Origin: CAZDHT01 sp964505325
GTDB lineage: Bacteria; Planctomycetota; PUPC01
Direction: 5' to 3'
Assembly: GCA_964505325.1 (NCBI GenBank)
Contig: CAZDHT010000048.1
Coordinates: 1 to 25,745 of the forward strand
Length of the DNA stretch: 25,745 bases
The position numbers were made by a program, and so were the translations under genes. Within the stretch, counting starts at the first letter, position 1, and each line of letters opens with the position of its first letter. Below are positions 7,119 through 15,659 of the stretch, piece after piece. Below the pieces are notes generated by a model. It saw nothing but the letters and a program-made list of their open reading frames with translations. It was not told the origin of the DNA and searched no databases.

Positions 7119-10021
7119 TCAGTCATCGGTCAGCGGTCATTAGTGCGGTCGTGGCGGGTCTGTTGCTGAGCGCGCCGGCGTGGGGGAGTGATCTGGATGA
7201 GTTCAAGGTCAAGCGGCAGCAGGTCTTTGAGTTCACACGGAAGCCGACGGTCACTCGCAAGGGCGACCAGGTCATTATCGCATTCGCGTCGAAGGCGGCG
7301 TGCGACGCCACCGTCGCCATCGAGGACGCGAACGGGAAGATCGTGCGCCACCTCGCCAGCGGGGTGCTGGGGAAGAACGCTCCGCCGCCGTTCCGGAAGG
7401 GTTCGCTCGAGCAGAGCATCATCTGGGACGGGAAGAACGACCAGGGGACGTACATCGACGACAAGGATGCCCTGACGGTCCGCGTGTCGCTCGGGCTCCG
7501 GCCGCAGTTCGAGCGGACGCTGTTCTGGATGCCGAAGCGTCGGCCGGCGCTGGCGCCGCCGCTCTTCGCCGCCGCGAAGGAGGGCGTGTACGTCTACCTC
7601 GGCGGCACGTCCATTGATTCGCTTATCCTCTACGACCGTGACGGGAACTACGTCCGTACCGTCTATCCGTTCCCCGGCGACAAAGTCGAGCAGACAGAGG
7701 GGCTCCAGTGGCGGACGTTCCCGCAGGATGGGAAGCGGCTCCCGCTGAAGACGAACTTCCTGAGATGCACGATGCTGACCAGCGGCACGAACGCCGGCAC
7801 GTCGTACACTGATCACAGGAAGAAGAACTGGGACTCGCCGCTGGCGCACCTGACCGAGCATTTCGCGATGTACGGGCGCGCCGCCCAGGCGATGGCGGTC
7901 CGCGACGGCCGCATCGCGCTCGCCTACCTCTGGCTCAACCGGCTGGGCACGGACGGGACGACCGGCGGGCTGCCGCTGACCGGGCCCAAGCTGACGCTGC
8001 CGCATGCACAGCGCCGCGGCCTCCCGCAGCAGGTCTCGCCGCACAGCGTCGCGCTCAGCCCCGACGGCAAGACGCTTTACCTGACCGCGTATCACTTCGG
8101 CAAGATCCACCGGGCCACCCAAGACATCGCCCGGCTCGTTGACGTGCGCACCATCCCCGTGGTGATGCGGATGGACTACGAGAAGAACGACGCCCCGGTG
8201 ATCTTCAAAGGCGGGCTGAGATTGTCCGACGCGGGCGAGGACAACGAGCATTTCAAGGTGCCCTCATCCGTCGCGGCCGACCCCAAGGGCCGCGTCTACG
8301 TCAGTGACTACATGAACGACCGCGTCCAGGTGTTCAGCCCGGACGGCGAGCACCTCAAGACGATCAAGGCGTACCGGCCGGCGCACGTCGCCATCCACGA
8401 GAAGACCGGCGAGATTTACGTATTCTCCTGGATGGTGCGCAACGAGTACGAGGACAAGGGCGTTCGGCAGCAGCTTGTGGTGTATGGCCCGTTCGACAAC
8501 GCGAAGAAGAAGATCGCGTATCCGCTGGCGCCGCCGGGTCAGTTCGCGACGCGCTGGGGCGGGATGTACCCTGTCGAACTGGTCGCCGCCATCGACTCCT
8601 GGTCGGACCCCGTCCGGGTCTGGCTGGCGCAGCCGTGGGCGGCGCAGAACGTGCTGAACCGCGGCCGCATCCGCCACACCAACGCCCAGGTCCGCGCGAT
8701 CAAGGGCGGCAAGCTGGAGACGGTCCGTGACTTTGCGGTGGACTGCCAGCGCAAGCACATGCCGCTCCAGGCGCCGGTCTACTACCGCCAGCGGCTTTAC
8801 GTGAACCCGGCGAACGGCAAGCTCTACGTCGCGGAAGGGGACGGCGCCTCGGTCGGCAAGTCGTTCCATCAACTGTTCGAGATCGAGCCGGACACCGGCC
8901 GGCACCGCGTCGTCCAGGTCCCGTTCAACGCCGAGGACATGTGCTTCGACCTCGACGGGCTCGCCTACCTGCGGACGATCAACGTGGTCGGCCGGTTCGA
9001 CCCGGCAGGCGGCTGGCGCGAGGTGCCCTGGGACTACGGCGAGGAGCGCACCAAGGTCGGCTACGGCTGGATGAGCGGGACGCGGTACGCGCACCTGAAG
9101 GCGTGCCTGATGATGCCCAGCGACGGGAACTGGCACCACGGCGGGATGCACGTCTCGGCCAAGCGGCACATGGTCGTCGCGTGCGGGTATAACATCAGCA
9201 TGCAGGTCCGCACCAGCGCCAAGTACGTCCATCGCGGCAAGAAGTACCTGCCGGTGGTCTTCCCCGGGCGGTTGATGGGCGGGCGGTGCGGCGCGACCTG
9301 CCTCCATGTGTGGGACCGGCACGGAAAGCTCATCTCCGAGGATGTCGCGCCCGGGCAGTGCGACCTGTATGGCGTCGCACTTGACGAGCGCGACAACCTG
9401 TACATGATGTCCTCGGCGCCGCGGATGATGCCGGGCAAAGCGCCGCGGCGCTATCCGGACCGCACCTCCGGCTCACTGATGAAGTTCCCGCGCGGCAAGG
9501 GTCGAGTGCTGACCACCGGCAAAGGGACGAAGATTACGCTGCCGGAGACTCAGTACCCGAAGCGGCCGTTTGACACGTCAGGCGGCAACCAGGGCCTGGC
9601 GTGGATGGTCGATGCCGAGTGGCTGTACGGCGGCGTGGGCTATTCCGGCGGCAACATCGGCGGATGCTCGTGCTGGAACGCGCGGTTCGCGCTCGACTAC
9701 TTCGCCCGCTCGTTTGCGCCGGAGGTCACCCGTTACAGCGTCGCCGTGCTCGACTCGGCCGGCAACGTCATCCTGCGCATGGGCCGGTACGGGAACATGG
9801 ACGAAGGCGTGCCGCTCATCACAAAAGGCGGGCTGGCGGAGCCGCGCTCCGTCGGCGGCGACGAGGTGGCGCTGTTCCACGGGGCCTACGTGGCTACGCA
9901 CACCGACCGGCGGCTGTTCATTGCCGACCCGGGCAACGGGCGGATCCTGAGCGTCAAGCTGGGGTATCACGTGACCGGGAGCATTGCCCTGAAAGACGTG
10001 CCGGACAACGCCCGACGCTGA
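7115..10021 (+). CDS. Secreted FlgD-Ig-like / NHL beta-propeller protein, copy 2
   Basis: A 968-residue paralogue of the gene at 1514. Both share the mature N-terminus (SDLDEFK, QQVFEF), the FlgD-like segment ending in IWDGKNDQG, the ALTVRVSLGL strand, and a C-terminal block with GGVGYSGG, FARSFAPEV and GNGRILSV. A clear NHL repeat occurs near residues 385-415 (RVYVSDYMNDRVQVFSPDG). The signal peptide runs to about residue 24 (LLLSAPAWG). The ATG overlaps the stop of the upstream GH-like gene by 4 bp. The first codons are built from heptamer-like units (7118-7145). The gene ends only 10 bp from the convergent transglutaminase-like gene, leaving no room for a conventional terminator. It probably works with the GH-like protein outside the cytoplasm; ligand unknown. 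Confidence 0.86.
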   Translation: MISHRSAVISAVVAGLLLSAPAWGSDLDEFKVKRQQVFEFTRKPTVTRKGDQVIIAFASKAACDATVAIEDANGKIVRHLASGVLGKNAPPPFRKGSLEQSIIWDGKNDQGTYIDDKDALTVRVSLGLRPQFERTLFWMPKRRPALAPPLFAAAKEGVYVYLGGTSIDSLILYDRDGNYVRTVYPFPGDKVEQTEGLQWRTFPQDGKRLPLKTNFLRCTMLTSGTNAGTSYTDHRKKNWDSPLAHLTEHFAMYGRAAQAMAVRDGRIALAYLWLNRLGTDGTTGGLPLTGPKLTLPHAQRRGLPQQVSPHSVALSPDGKTLYLTAYHFGKIHRATQDIARLVDVRTIPVVMRMDYEKNDAPVIFKGGLRLSDAGEDNEHFKVPSSVAADPKGRVYVSDYMNDRVQVFSPDGEHLKTIKAYRPAHVAIHEKTGEIYVFSWMVRNEYEDKGVRQQLVVYGPFDNAKKKIAYPLAPPGQFATRWGGMYPVELVAAIDSWSDPVRVWLAQPWAAQNVLNRGRIRHTNAQVRAIKGGKLETVRDFAVDCQRKHMPLQAPVYYRQRLYVNPANGKLYVAEGDGASVGKSFHQLFEIEPDTGRHRVVQVPFNAEDMCFDLDGLAYLRTINVVGRFDPAGGWREVPWDYGEERTKVGYGWMSGTRYAHLKACLMMPSDGNWHHGGMHVSAKRHMVVACGYNISMQVRTSAKYVHRGKKYLPVVFPGRLMGGRCGATCLHVWDRHGKLISEDVAPGQCDLYGVALDERDNLYMMSSAPRMMPGKAPRRYPDRTSGSLMKFPRGKGRVLTTGKGTKITLPETQYPKRPFDTSGGNQGLAWMVDAEWLYGGVGYSGGNIGGCSCWNARFALDYFARSFAPEVTRYSVAVLDSAGNVILRMGRYGNMDEGVPLITKGGLAEPRSVGGDEVALFHGAYVATHTDRRLFIADPGNGRILSVKLGYHVTGSIALKDVPDNARR
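7118..7145 (+). repeat. Heptamer repeat inside the start of the second propeller gene
   Basis: Four consecutive 7-bp units, ATCAGTC, ATCGGTC, AGCGGTC and ATTAGTG, encode most of the N-region of the signal peptide (ISHRSAVIS). The pattern recalls short tandem heptamers elsewhere in the window (16349-16390 and 16708-16756). Confidence 0.5.
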
Positions 10022-10031
10022 CCGCAGCAGA

Positions 10032-11621
10032 TCATTCCCGCGACGGAACGATCTCAGCCGCCAGCGCGTCGATGTAGGTGGGGTTCAGCTCGGCGTCGGG
10101 CTTGATGTCAACCTCGCCGACCTTCACGGCGTACTGCGTTCCGCTCTTCGCAATGAGCTTCACGTCCGTCTTGTCGCCGGCCTTCTCCTTCCACGTCCAC
10201 GTCACGCGGACGGCGCGGTCGGCCATCGTCGACTTTGGCGACCACGTGACCTTGACCCTGTTGTCGCCCGGCTTCGGGCGCGGTGACATGAAGTAGTTGT
10301 ACTGGAAGACGGCGGCAAGACGGAGGCCCCTGATCGACGCGGCGGGCCAGCCGGTTACGGTGTAGGAGATTGTCCGCCCAAAATCCCTCGTGGCCCGGAC
10401 CGGCTTCACGTCGATCGTCGACGACTTCCCTCGGCTCTTCCACACACTTCGCCGCTCGCCCTGTCCCTGCTGGACTGCTACGTCGCCCTTGGCATCGCCG
10501 GAGATGTTCTCGCCGACGAAGATGTACGGCGTCTGGAACTCGACGGTGAGCGACCACGGCTTGGCCGGGTCTTTGGCGTGCAGGCCGCCTTTCAGGTTGT
10601 CGGCCAGGTTCTCGCTCTTGACGATCGCCTCGCGCCAGAGCTTGTTCTTCGCCGGCTCGAAGACGACCTCGCCGTTGCCGTAGTGCCGCCAGGTCTCCTC
10701 GTTGTTGCACAGGTGCCTCGGGCCTTTCGCCGTGTACCATTTCGGCATCCGCTCCCAGCCCTTGCTGTAGACGTAGGCGTGGGGGAACGTCTTGCCGTAG
10801 TAGCGGACGTACTTCAGGCCGGCCCGCAGGTTGGTCGGGAAGACTTGGTTTTCGGGCTTCTTGCCCGAGCCCTTGCCACCGGACCCGCCCTTGGCGCGAT
10901 AGAAGAAGAGCGGCAGCCCGCGGTCGCACGGCATGAAGCGCGGCGGGATTTTGACCGGATCGCTCACCAGCGACGGGTCGCTGCACAACTGGCTGGACGA
11001 CGCGATGTCCTTCCCGTCAGCGGTATAGACATAGAACCCGGCGTGCGGATCGAGGAAGTGGAACTTGCCGTCGAACTTGACCTCGCCCATGGTGTGCCCG
11101 CCGCTGACCGGCTTCGGCTTCGCCCTCTTGGGATCGTAGGGGCGGTACATCTCGTCGCGTTGGATGTGCTTCTTGCCCATCAGGTAGCTGTCGACCAGCC
11201 AGCCCTCCATCATCAGGCGGCCCCACTCGGTGTCGAACGTCCACCCGCCGAACCCGCCGCCTCGGACGCTGCCGTCGCCAAACTCGTAGAGGTAGAACAT
11301 CGACATCGTGCGCCACATCGTCCCGCAGAGCGAGTAACCGTAGGTGCAGAGCACGTCCCAGTGGCCGCGGCTGATGCGGTCCCAGTGAAACATGTTCGTG
11401 TTGAACATCCGCCAGATGGCGAGGGCGCGTTCCTTCTCGGTCATCCCCGGCTTGCAGACGCTCTTGCAGATCGTCTCGAGGCTGGCGGGATCGATGGAGC
11501 GGTCGGTCGTCACGCGCAGGTCCAGCGCCTCGGCGGCGAGGGCGCAAGGCGCAATGGCCAGCAGCGCGAGCGCGATGCAAAGCAGACAGGTCCCATGGGA
11601 CCTAGAGGGCCTATTCTTCAC
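10032..11621 (-). CDS. Secreted transglutaminase-like superfamily protein
   Basis: A 529-residue protein from GTG at 11621, preceded by GAGGGG at a 6-nt gap. The open frame runs on to 12833, but that part lies across the upstream gene and is not real. A signal peptide covers about residues 1-30 (CLLCIALALLAIAPCALA). A transglutaminase-like Cys-His-Asp order is visible: Cys99 in YSLCGTMWR, His176 in GGHTMGEVKFDG, and Asp191 in FHFLDPH. This matches the family pattern of a Cys helix followed by H-x-W/x-E-V and a D on the next strand. The C-terminal 200 residues look like Ig-type beta strands. Members act as protein cross-linkers, peptidases or inactive scaffolds; which applies here is unknown. 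It lies 14 bp after the PD40-like gene and is probably co-transcribed with it. Confidence 0.75.
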   Translation of the reverse strand: MKNRPSRSHGTCLLCIALALLAIAPCALAAEALDLRVTTDRSIDPASLETICKSVCKPGMTEKERALAIWRMFNTNMFHWDRISRGHWDVLCTYGYSLCGTMWRTMSMFYLYEFGDGSVRGGGFGGWTFDTEWGRLMMEGWLVDSYLMGKKHIQRDEMYRPYDPKRAKPKPVSGGHTMGEVKFDGKFHFLDPHAGFYVYTADGKDIASSSQLCSDPSLVSDPVKIPPRFMPCDRGLPLFFYRAKGGSGGKGSGKKPENQVFPTNLRAGLKYVRYYGKTFPHAYVYSKGWERMPKWYTAKGPRHLCNNEETWRHYGNGEVVFEPAKNKLWREAIVKSENLADNLKGGLHAKDPAKPWSLTVEFQTPYIFVGENISGDAKGDVAVQQGQGERRSVWKSRGKSSTIDVKPVRATRDFGRTISYTVTGWPAASIRGLRLAAVFQYNYFMSPRPKPGDNRVKVTWSPKSTMADRAVRVTWTWKEKAGDKTDVKLIAKSGTQYAVKVGEVDIKPDAELNPTYIDALAAEIVPSRE

Positions 11622-11635
11622 GGGGTGCCCCTCGG

Positions 11636-12679
11636 CTAATCTGTCTTCTCCAGCTTCAGCACTCGGAGCGTCTTGCCCGGCAGCGCGGCCAGGGTGCAGC
11701 CGGGATTGTACGTGGCGCGCGTACCGCGGCCGAACGCCTGCACCTCGAACTTGTACACCTTGCCGGTGCTGAAATTGGCCATGTATTGGCCGTGTCCGAT
11801 CCCGACGTTCCAGGCGGTGCAGCCGTGGAGGGCCGGGTCGCCGCGGAAATACCGCGGCCACCAGCCGAACGTGCCCAGCCGCTTCGGCTCGCCGACCCGC
11901 TCGAGCTTGTCGTTGATACTTACCTCCCACACACACAGCGGGCGGTACTTCATCCCGGGGAACGGCTTGATCCGCGCACCGACGAACCGGATGCGGCGGC
12001 TTTCCTTCTCGCCCTTCTCCGGCGGCGCCCACGCGATCATGTGCTTGTAGTACGCCACGCCGACCAGCCACTCCTTGGGGCTGAGGATGGCCGGCGGCGG
12101 CTTGCCGTCCTCCTTTCCTTCTGGCGCTGCGCCTCGGGGCCACGGCGGTATGTGCGCCCAGGGACGCCAGGCCCAAAGCCCGGCACCTCGGACAACGCCC
12201 ACGGGTGAGGGCAGGTCCTTCGTTCCTGCCAGCAACCGGCCGGAGTGTGACACGGCAATGCAGTTGTACGGGCCGCCTTCCCACGCGATGCCGACCGATT
12301 GCCGCTGCTTCGCGCCGCCCTTTCCGTCCACCCGCGCGGCGACCCCGATCGACGCCTCGCTGTGATCGAACTGCGCATCCAACTGGTCGCCGTACATGGC
12401 TATGGAGACGCCGCTGAGCCGTAGTCCTTTCTTCTTCCAGATCTCCACGAACTCGGCGCCGGAGGAGGTGACACTCGCCAGGATCGGCCCCCCCTCGCCC
12501 TCGGCAACGAACACGATCCGCCTTCCGTCGGGCGTGAACTGCGCGTGCTTGACCGTCATCCCCTCGGCTTTCCAGATTTCCTTCGAGTCGACGACGCGGA
12601 CCGTGCCCGGCCTGTCCTGGGCGAGGACGGGGGAAACCAGGACAAGCAGATACGCCGCAACAGGAAGCAATCTGTGCAT
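11636..12679 (-). CDS. Secreted protein with PD40/WD40-like N-terminal repeat, function unknown
   Basis: A 347-residue protein from ATG at 12679, with GAGG about 10 nt upstream. The signal peptide is clear (MHRLLPVAAYLLVLVSPVLAQ). A segment near residues 43-60 (HAQFTPDGRRIVFVAEGEG) has the pattern of a PD40/TolB-type beta-propeller strand. The remainder is rich in Trp and Gly with beta-strand character (for example CVWEVSINDKL and ATYNPGCTLAAL) and does not match a family I can name. It is the first gene of a two-gene unit with the transglutaminase-like gene, so a shared extracellular or periplasmic role is likely but unproven. Confidence 0.7.
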   Translation of the reverse strand: MHRLLPVAAYLLVLVSPVLAQDRPGTVRVVDSKEIWKAEGMTVKHAQFTPDGRRIVFVAEGEGGPILASVTSSGAEFVEIWKKKGLRLSGVSIAMYGDQLDAQFDHSEASIGVAARVDGKGGAKQRQSVGIAWEGGPYNCIAVSHSGRLLAGTKDLPSPVGVVRGAGLWAWRPWAHIPPWPRGAAPEGKEDGKPPPAILSPKEWLVGVAYYKHMIAWAPPEKGEKESRRIRFVGARIKPFPGMKYRPLCVWEVSINDKLERVGEPKRLGTFGWWPRYFRGDPALHGCTAWNVGIGHGQYMANFSTGKVYKFEVQAFGRGTRATYNPGCTLAALPGKTLRVLKLEKTD

Positions 12680-12717
12680 CAGGACATCGCCTCGCTGGGT
12701 CGACCGGTCGCTCCTTG

Positions 12718-12746
12718 ATTGTACACGATGGCCGCGGCCATCGCAC
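12718..12746 (-). promoter_or_regulatory. Possible promoter for the PD40-like / transglutaminase-like pair
   Basis: TACAAT lies at 12723-12718 on the minus strand, about 40 nt before the ATG. The -35 at 17-bp spacing (GTGCGA, 12746-12741) is poor, so this rests mainly on the -10. Confidence 0.3.
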
Positions 12747-12754
12747 GCGCCTTG

Positions 12755-12937
12755 TCCGGCTCGCGCTCGTACTCTTTCTCGTCGCTTCGCGGAGGGGAGC
12801 GGAGTAAGAGTAGGAGTACGAGTAAGAGTACAAGTGAGAGCGAGAGAGGCTATCGCTGGGCCATGATCATTTCCTTGATCTTCATCAGGCGGCTGATGTC
12901 GCTGCGCTCGCGCTCGCTGATCTTCTGCTCGATGTCG
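12755..12937 (-). repeat. Direct-repeat copy A: 3' remnant of V-ATPase D gene plus hexamer inverted repeat
   Basis: Positions 12848-12937 are identical over 90 bp to 16062-16151. They hold the stop codon and last 28 codons of subunit D with no upstream gene. Similarity continues left through an imperfect inverted repeat of GAGTAM-type hexamers to 12755 (counterpart 15963). The offset changes from 3208 to 3214, equal to one hexamer unit. Identity stops sharply at 12937/12938. This is a non-coding gene fragment. Confidence 0.9.
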
Positions 12938-12977
12938 GTGCTGCGCGAGCGGCCACTTAGTGGTACGCCTGATTGGG

Positions 12978-13700
12978 TTAGTAAGCGCCCATGTTGCAGA
13001 AGCCCTTGCGAGAGCCGCCGGCGCTCAGCTTCATGCGCGGCTTGCCGTCGGCGTCGCGAGGAGGAGCCGCTTCAGGATCGCCAGTCCCGATGCAGGGCGA
13101 GCCGGGCATCAGACGATAGTCGTTGTCCTCCACCGTGGCCGGGTTGCCGTCCGGGCCCTTGGGATCGGCGAACAACGGGTCCTTCCCCTCCAACACGCCC
13201 TCGCCTTTCTCGTAGATGCCGCCGGGTCGCACTCGAGCGGTTTGTTTCTTCTTCGAGATCAACGAATGATGCAGGACTAGCTTTGTGGCGCCATCTTTGT
13301 CCCTAGGCCCGATTTCGAAGTCCGTTCCCCAGCGGCACTTCTGGTTCCAGAAGATGCAATTGACGATGCGGGCCCGACAGCCCCAGTGCACGCTTACGCC
13401 GCCCGCGGTCTGAGCTTGATTGCCGACGAGGGTGCAGTTTACCAGCGTCAGTGTGTCCCCCACCGCACCAAGGGCGCCCGCTCGCGCGAAGTTGTCTGTT
13501 CTCTCCGTCTGCTTTGACGCGCGGTTGTGAGCGATGATGCAGTTGCGGAACACGGGGTTGGCGAAACGGCTGGAGACACCCGCTCCCCAGCCGCCGTTGT
13601 TTCCCCATATGACGCATTCTGAGAACAACGGGGCGGTGTTGGGACAGCAGAGGATGCCGCCGGCAAAGGGGCCCCTGCCGCCGCTGATACCGATCCCCAC
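12978..13700 (-). CDS. C-terminal part of the frameshifted beta-helix protein
   Basis: This frame carries the continuation of the protein started at 15610. It is open from about 13904 and ends in TAA at 12978-12980. It holds right-handed beta-helix coils (SGGRGPFAGGILCC, NCIIAHNRAS, LVNCTLVGNQAQTAGGV, IVNCIFWN). The end, DNDYRLMPGSPCIGTGD followed later by CNMGAY, matches the phrase DDYRLQPWSPCIGSG...VNMGAY at the end of the first helix in the upstream part. The apparent GTG start at 13700 is only the first start-like codon in the open stretch and has no obvious ribosome binding site, so independent translation is unlikely. Adding one base near 13902 joins the two frames into one protein of about 877 residues. 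The ORF ends 40 bp from the duplicated ATPase fragment. Confidence 0.75.
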   Translation of the reverse strand: MGIGISGGRGPFAGGILCCPNTAPLFSECVIWGNNGGWGAGVSSRFANPVFRNCIIAHNRASKQTERTDNFARAGALGAVGDTLTLVNCTLVGNQAQTAGGVSVHWGCRARIVNCIFWNQKCRWGTDFEIGPRDKDGATKLVLHHSLISKKKQTARVRPGGIYEKGEGVLEGKDPLFADPKGPDGNPATVEDNDYRLMPGSPCIGTGDPEAAPPRDADGKPRMKLSAGGSRKGFCNMGAY

Positions 13701-15610
13701 GACACGCGGACGGTTGCTGCCATCGATCCGCAGAACAGGGTTCCCGCCCCTGAGGATGGTGTGGTCGTCGGGCGCGAACGGCCGGCGGCTGGAGAAGTCT
13801 TGTGTCCAGCCGCCGGAGAGGGTGATGCTCTTGACGAGAATGGCGACCCCGCCTCTGTAGGTGCCGGCTGCGATGCGGCCATCATCATTTGCCAGCGTGC
13901 ATTTCGGTCGCCTCCGTCGGCGACGGCGTCGAGCCCGGCCTGGACACCGGGGAACGGATGCTCCTTTGATCCGTCTGCGGTCTTCGGGTCGGCGCCGGCG
14001 CGGACGTGCATGTGCATGCTGTCACGGAGCGGATGGGTGCCCTGCCGGTATTCCTCCAAATCGGTCACGCCGTCCTTATCGGCGTCGCCGGCGCCAAGCG
14101 CCTTGAGGTCGGGGGCATGATGAAGTTCCCAAGCGTCGGGCAACTTGTCGGAGTCGGTGTCCGGGCTTTTCTTCACGTCCTGGTGCGGATAGGCCCCCAT
14201 GTTGACGCCGCCAAGGCCGGAGCCGATGCAGGGCGACCAAGGCTGGAGGCGGTAGTCGTCGTTCTCCGGATCGACAAAATACGGGGCAGAAAGGACGTTG
14301 CCGAGACACACCGGCTGGTCCTTCCAGTGCTTGCGCTGAATCCGCTTCGTCTGATAACAGGAGTATTGTGCGTGGCAATTGAACAGGTCCTCGCCGTTCT
14401 GCCAGAAGATGCAGTTGGTGAACGTTCTGGGACTCCGATCATAGGTGCCCTGCGCAGCTACCCCTGACACTCCGGAGCGCGCGGAGTTGTAGGCGATCAC
14501 GCAATTCCTGACACGGATGGGCTGGTACCAATTGTAGTACATGATCGCGGTCAGGCTTTCGTTCGTCACGTTCCGACAGATCATGCTCTCCGTGATGGTG
14601 ACGTGCGACCTATGAGAAAACACACCTGCACCCGCATCGGCGATGTTGCGGAGAATGCGGGATTGATGAATACGAGGGTGGGCCCCTTTGCTGGCGAAAA
14701 TACCCCCGCCTCTTCCCCGGGTTGCGTCATTGTCCGAGATCGTGCAAGCCCCAATATACGGGGAGCCGGAACTAACGAGGATGCCTGCCCCGCCAACGGC
14801 CTCGTTGCGAGTGATTACGCAGTGCGTGAGGACAGGGGACGCTTGCCAACAGAGCACACCTCCTCCCGAAGAGCTTGGCTTGGCCTCGCCGCCGTACTTC
14901 TTCATTGGTCCCAGGCCGTTGGTCAGCGTCAGGCCGGCGAGGACGCTGTCGAGCCACTCCTTGCTCTGGAAGGTGACGACGGAACCCTTCTTGTTGCCGT
15001 CGATGATCGTCCCGGCGACAACCTTTGAGTCGGCAGGATTGATGCTGCGAACGGTGATCGCCTTGCCTTTGAAGTCGATGTTCTCGCGATATCGGCCGGG
15101 ACGGATAACCACTTCGTCGCCGTTCTCGGCAGCGTTGATCGCTGATTGAATCTTGCCGAACTGCCGGGCGAGCGGCGCCTTGCCGTCCCAGTCCTTGGGC
15201 ACGATTGCCACCGGCTTCTGGCCGTTAGGGATCGGCCGCCACGTCCACTCCTTTTTCTGTAACTCGTCGTACTTCTGCCGCTCACGGCGCTCCTGCTCGT
15301 GCGCCTTTTGCTCGGCCTCCTTCATCTGCCGCTTCCAGATCTCCGCCGGTGTCTCCTGCACAATATCTTCAACCTGCGCCTTCTTGATCCAGCCGAGGAT
15401 GGACTTGCCGTTGCGCGTGAGCTTCACACCCACCCAGGCACCGCGACGCGCAACGACGTCCAGCACATCGCCCTTCTTGACGGTGGCGACGGGCTTGTTG
15501 TCGCGGAGCAGATCGACCTTCTCCACGACAACCTTGACCTGGTCGGCGGCAGCGGCCATCGGAGCAAACAGCACCCAAGCCAAAACGAAGAGCAGGATAC
15601 GCGTCTTCAT
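13448..15610 (-). CDS. Secreted SH3-domain / right-handed beta-helix protein, frameshifted
   Basis: The start at 15610 has a strong GGGAGGAG (15623-15616). Domains in order: signal peptide 1-22; SH3-like domain about 24-82 (KKGDVLDVVARRGAWVGVKL); a charged coiled-coil about 88-120; a parallel beta-helix about 145-460 with GGG turns and cysteine-bearing coils (THCVITRNEA, GACTISDNDA, RNCVIAYNSA); and a calcium-binding-type linker (DTDSDKLPDAWE, DADKDGVTDLEEY). A second helix then begins (VQAGLDAVADGGD). The frame is lost near codon 569 (about 13904). The final 150 residues of this frame are low-complexity Ser/Ala/Pro/Arg shadow, while helix coils resume in the frame annotated at 12978-13700. 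Beta-helix proteins include polysaccharide lyases and adhesins, but no catalytic site is evident. Either a sequencing error or a decayed gene would explain the break. Confidence 0.82.
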   Translation of the reverse strand: MKTRILLFVLAWVLFAPMAAAADQVKVVVEKVDLLRDNKPVATVKKGDVLDVVARRGAWVGVKLTRNGKSILGWIKKAQVEDIVQETPAEIWKRQMKEAEQKAHEQERRERQKYDELQKKEWTWRPIPNGQKPVAIVPKDWDGKAPLARQFGKIQSAINAAENGDEVVIRPGRYRENIDFKGKAITVRSINPADSKVVAGTIIDGNKKGSVVTFQSKEWLDSVLAGLTLTNGLGPMKKYGGEAKPSSSGGGVLCWQASPVLTHCVITRNEAVGGAGILVSSGSPYIGACTISDNDATRGRGGGIFASKGAHPRIHQSRILRNIADAGAGVFSHRSHVTITESMICRNVTNESLTAIMYYNWYQPIRVRNCVIAYNSARSGVSGVAAQGTYDRSPRTFTNCIFWQNGEDLFNCHAQYSCYQTKRIQRKHWKDQPVCLGNVLSAPYFVDPENDDYRLQPWSPCIGSGLGGVNMGAYPHQDVKKSPDTDSDKLPDAWELHHAPDLKALGAGDADKDGVTDLEEYRQGTHPLRDSMHMHVRAGADPKTADGSKEHPFPGVQAGLDAVADGGDRNARWQMMMAASQPAPTEAGSPFSSRASPSPAAGHKTSPAAGRSRPTTTPSSGAGTLFCGSMAATVRVSWGSVSAAAGAPLPAASSAVPTPPRCSQNASYGETTAAGERVSPAVSPTPCSATASSLTTARQSRRREQTTSRERAPLVRWGTH

Positions 15611-15659
15611 CGTAACTCCTCCCGTCTTTAAGTCAGGCGCGCCGACATCCCTCAGTCAG

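Noticed and set aside
10022..10031. Terminator between the convergent genes
   Set aside because: Only 10 bp separate the stop codons and no hairpin with a T-run is seen there.
10032..12833. A 933-codon open frame on the minus strand covering two genes
   Set aside because: Its first 400 codons lie over the PD40-like gene in another frame, begin within the hexamer repeat (Tyr-Ser runs) and are Arg/Pro-rich shadow. The real protein starts at GTG 11621 with a signal peptide and ribosome site.
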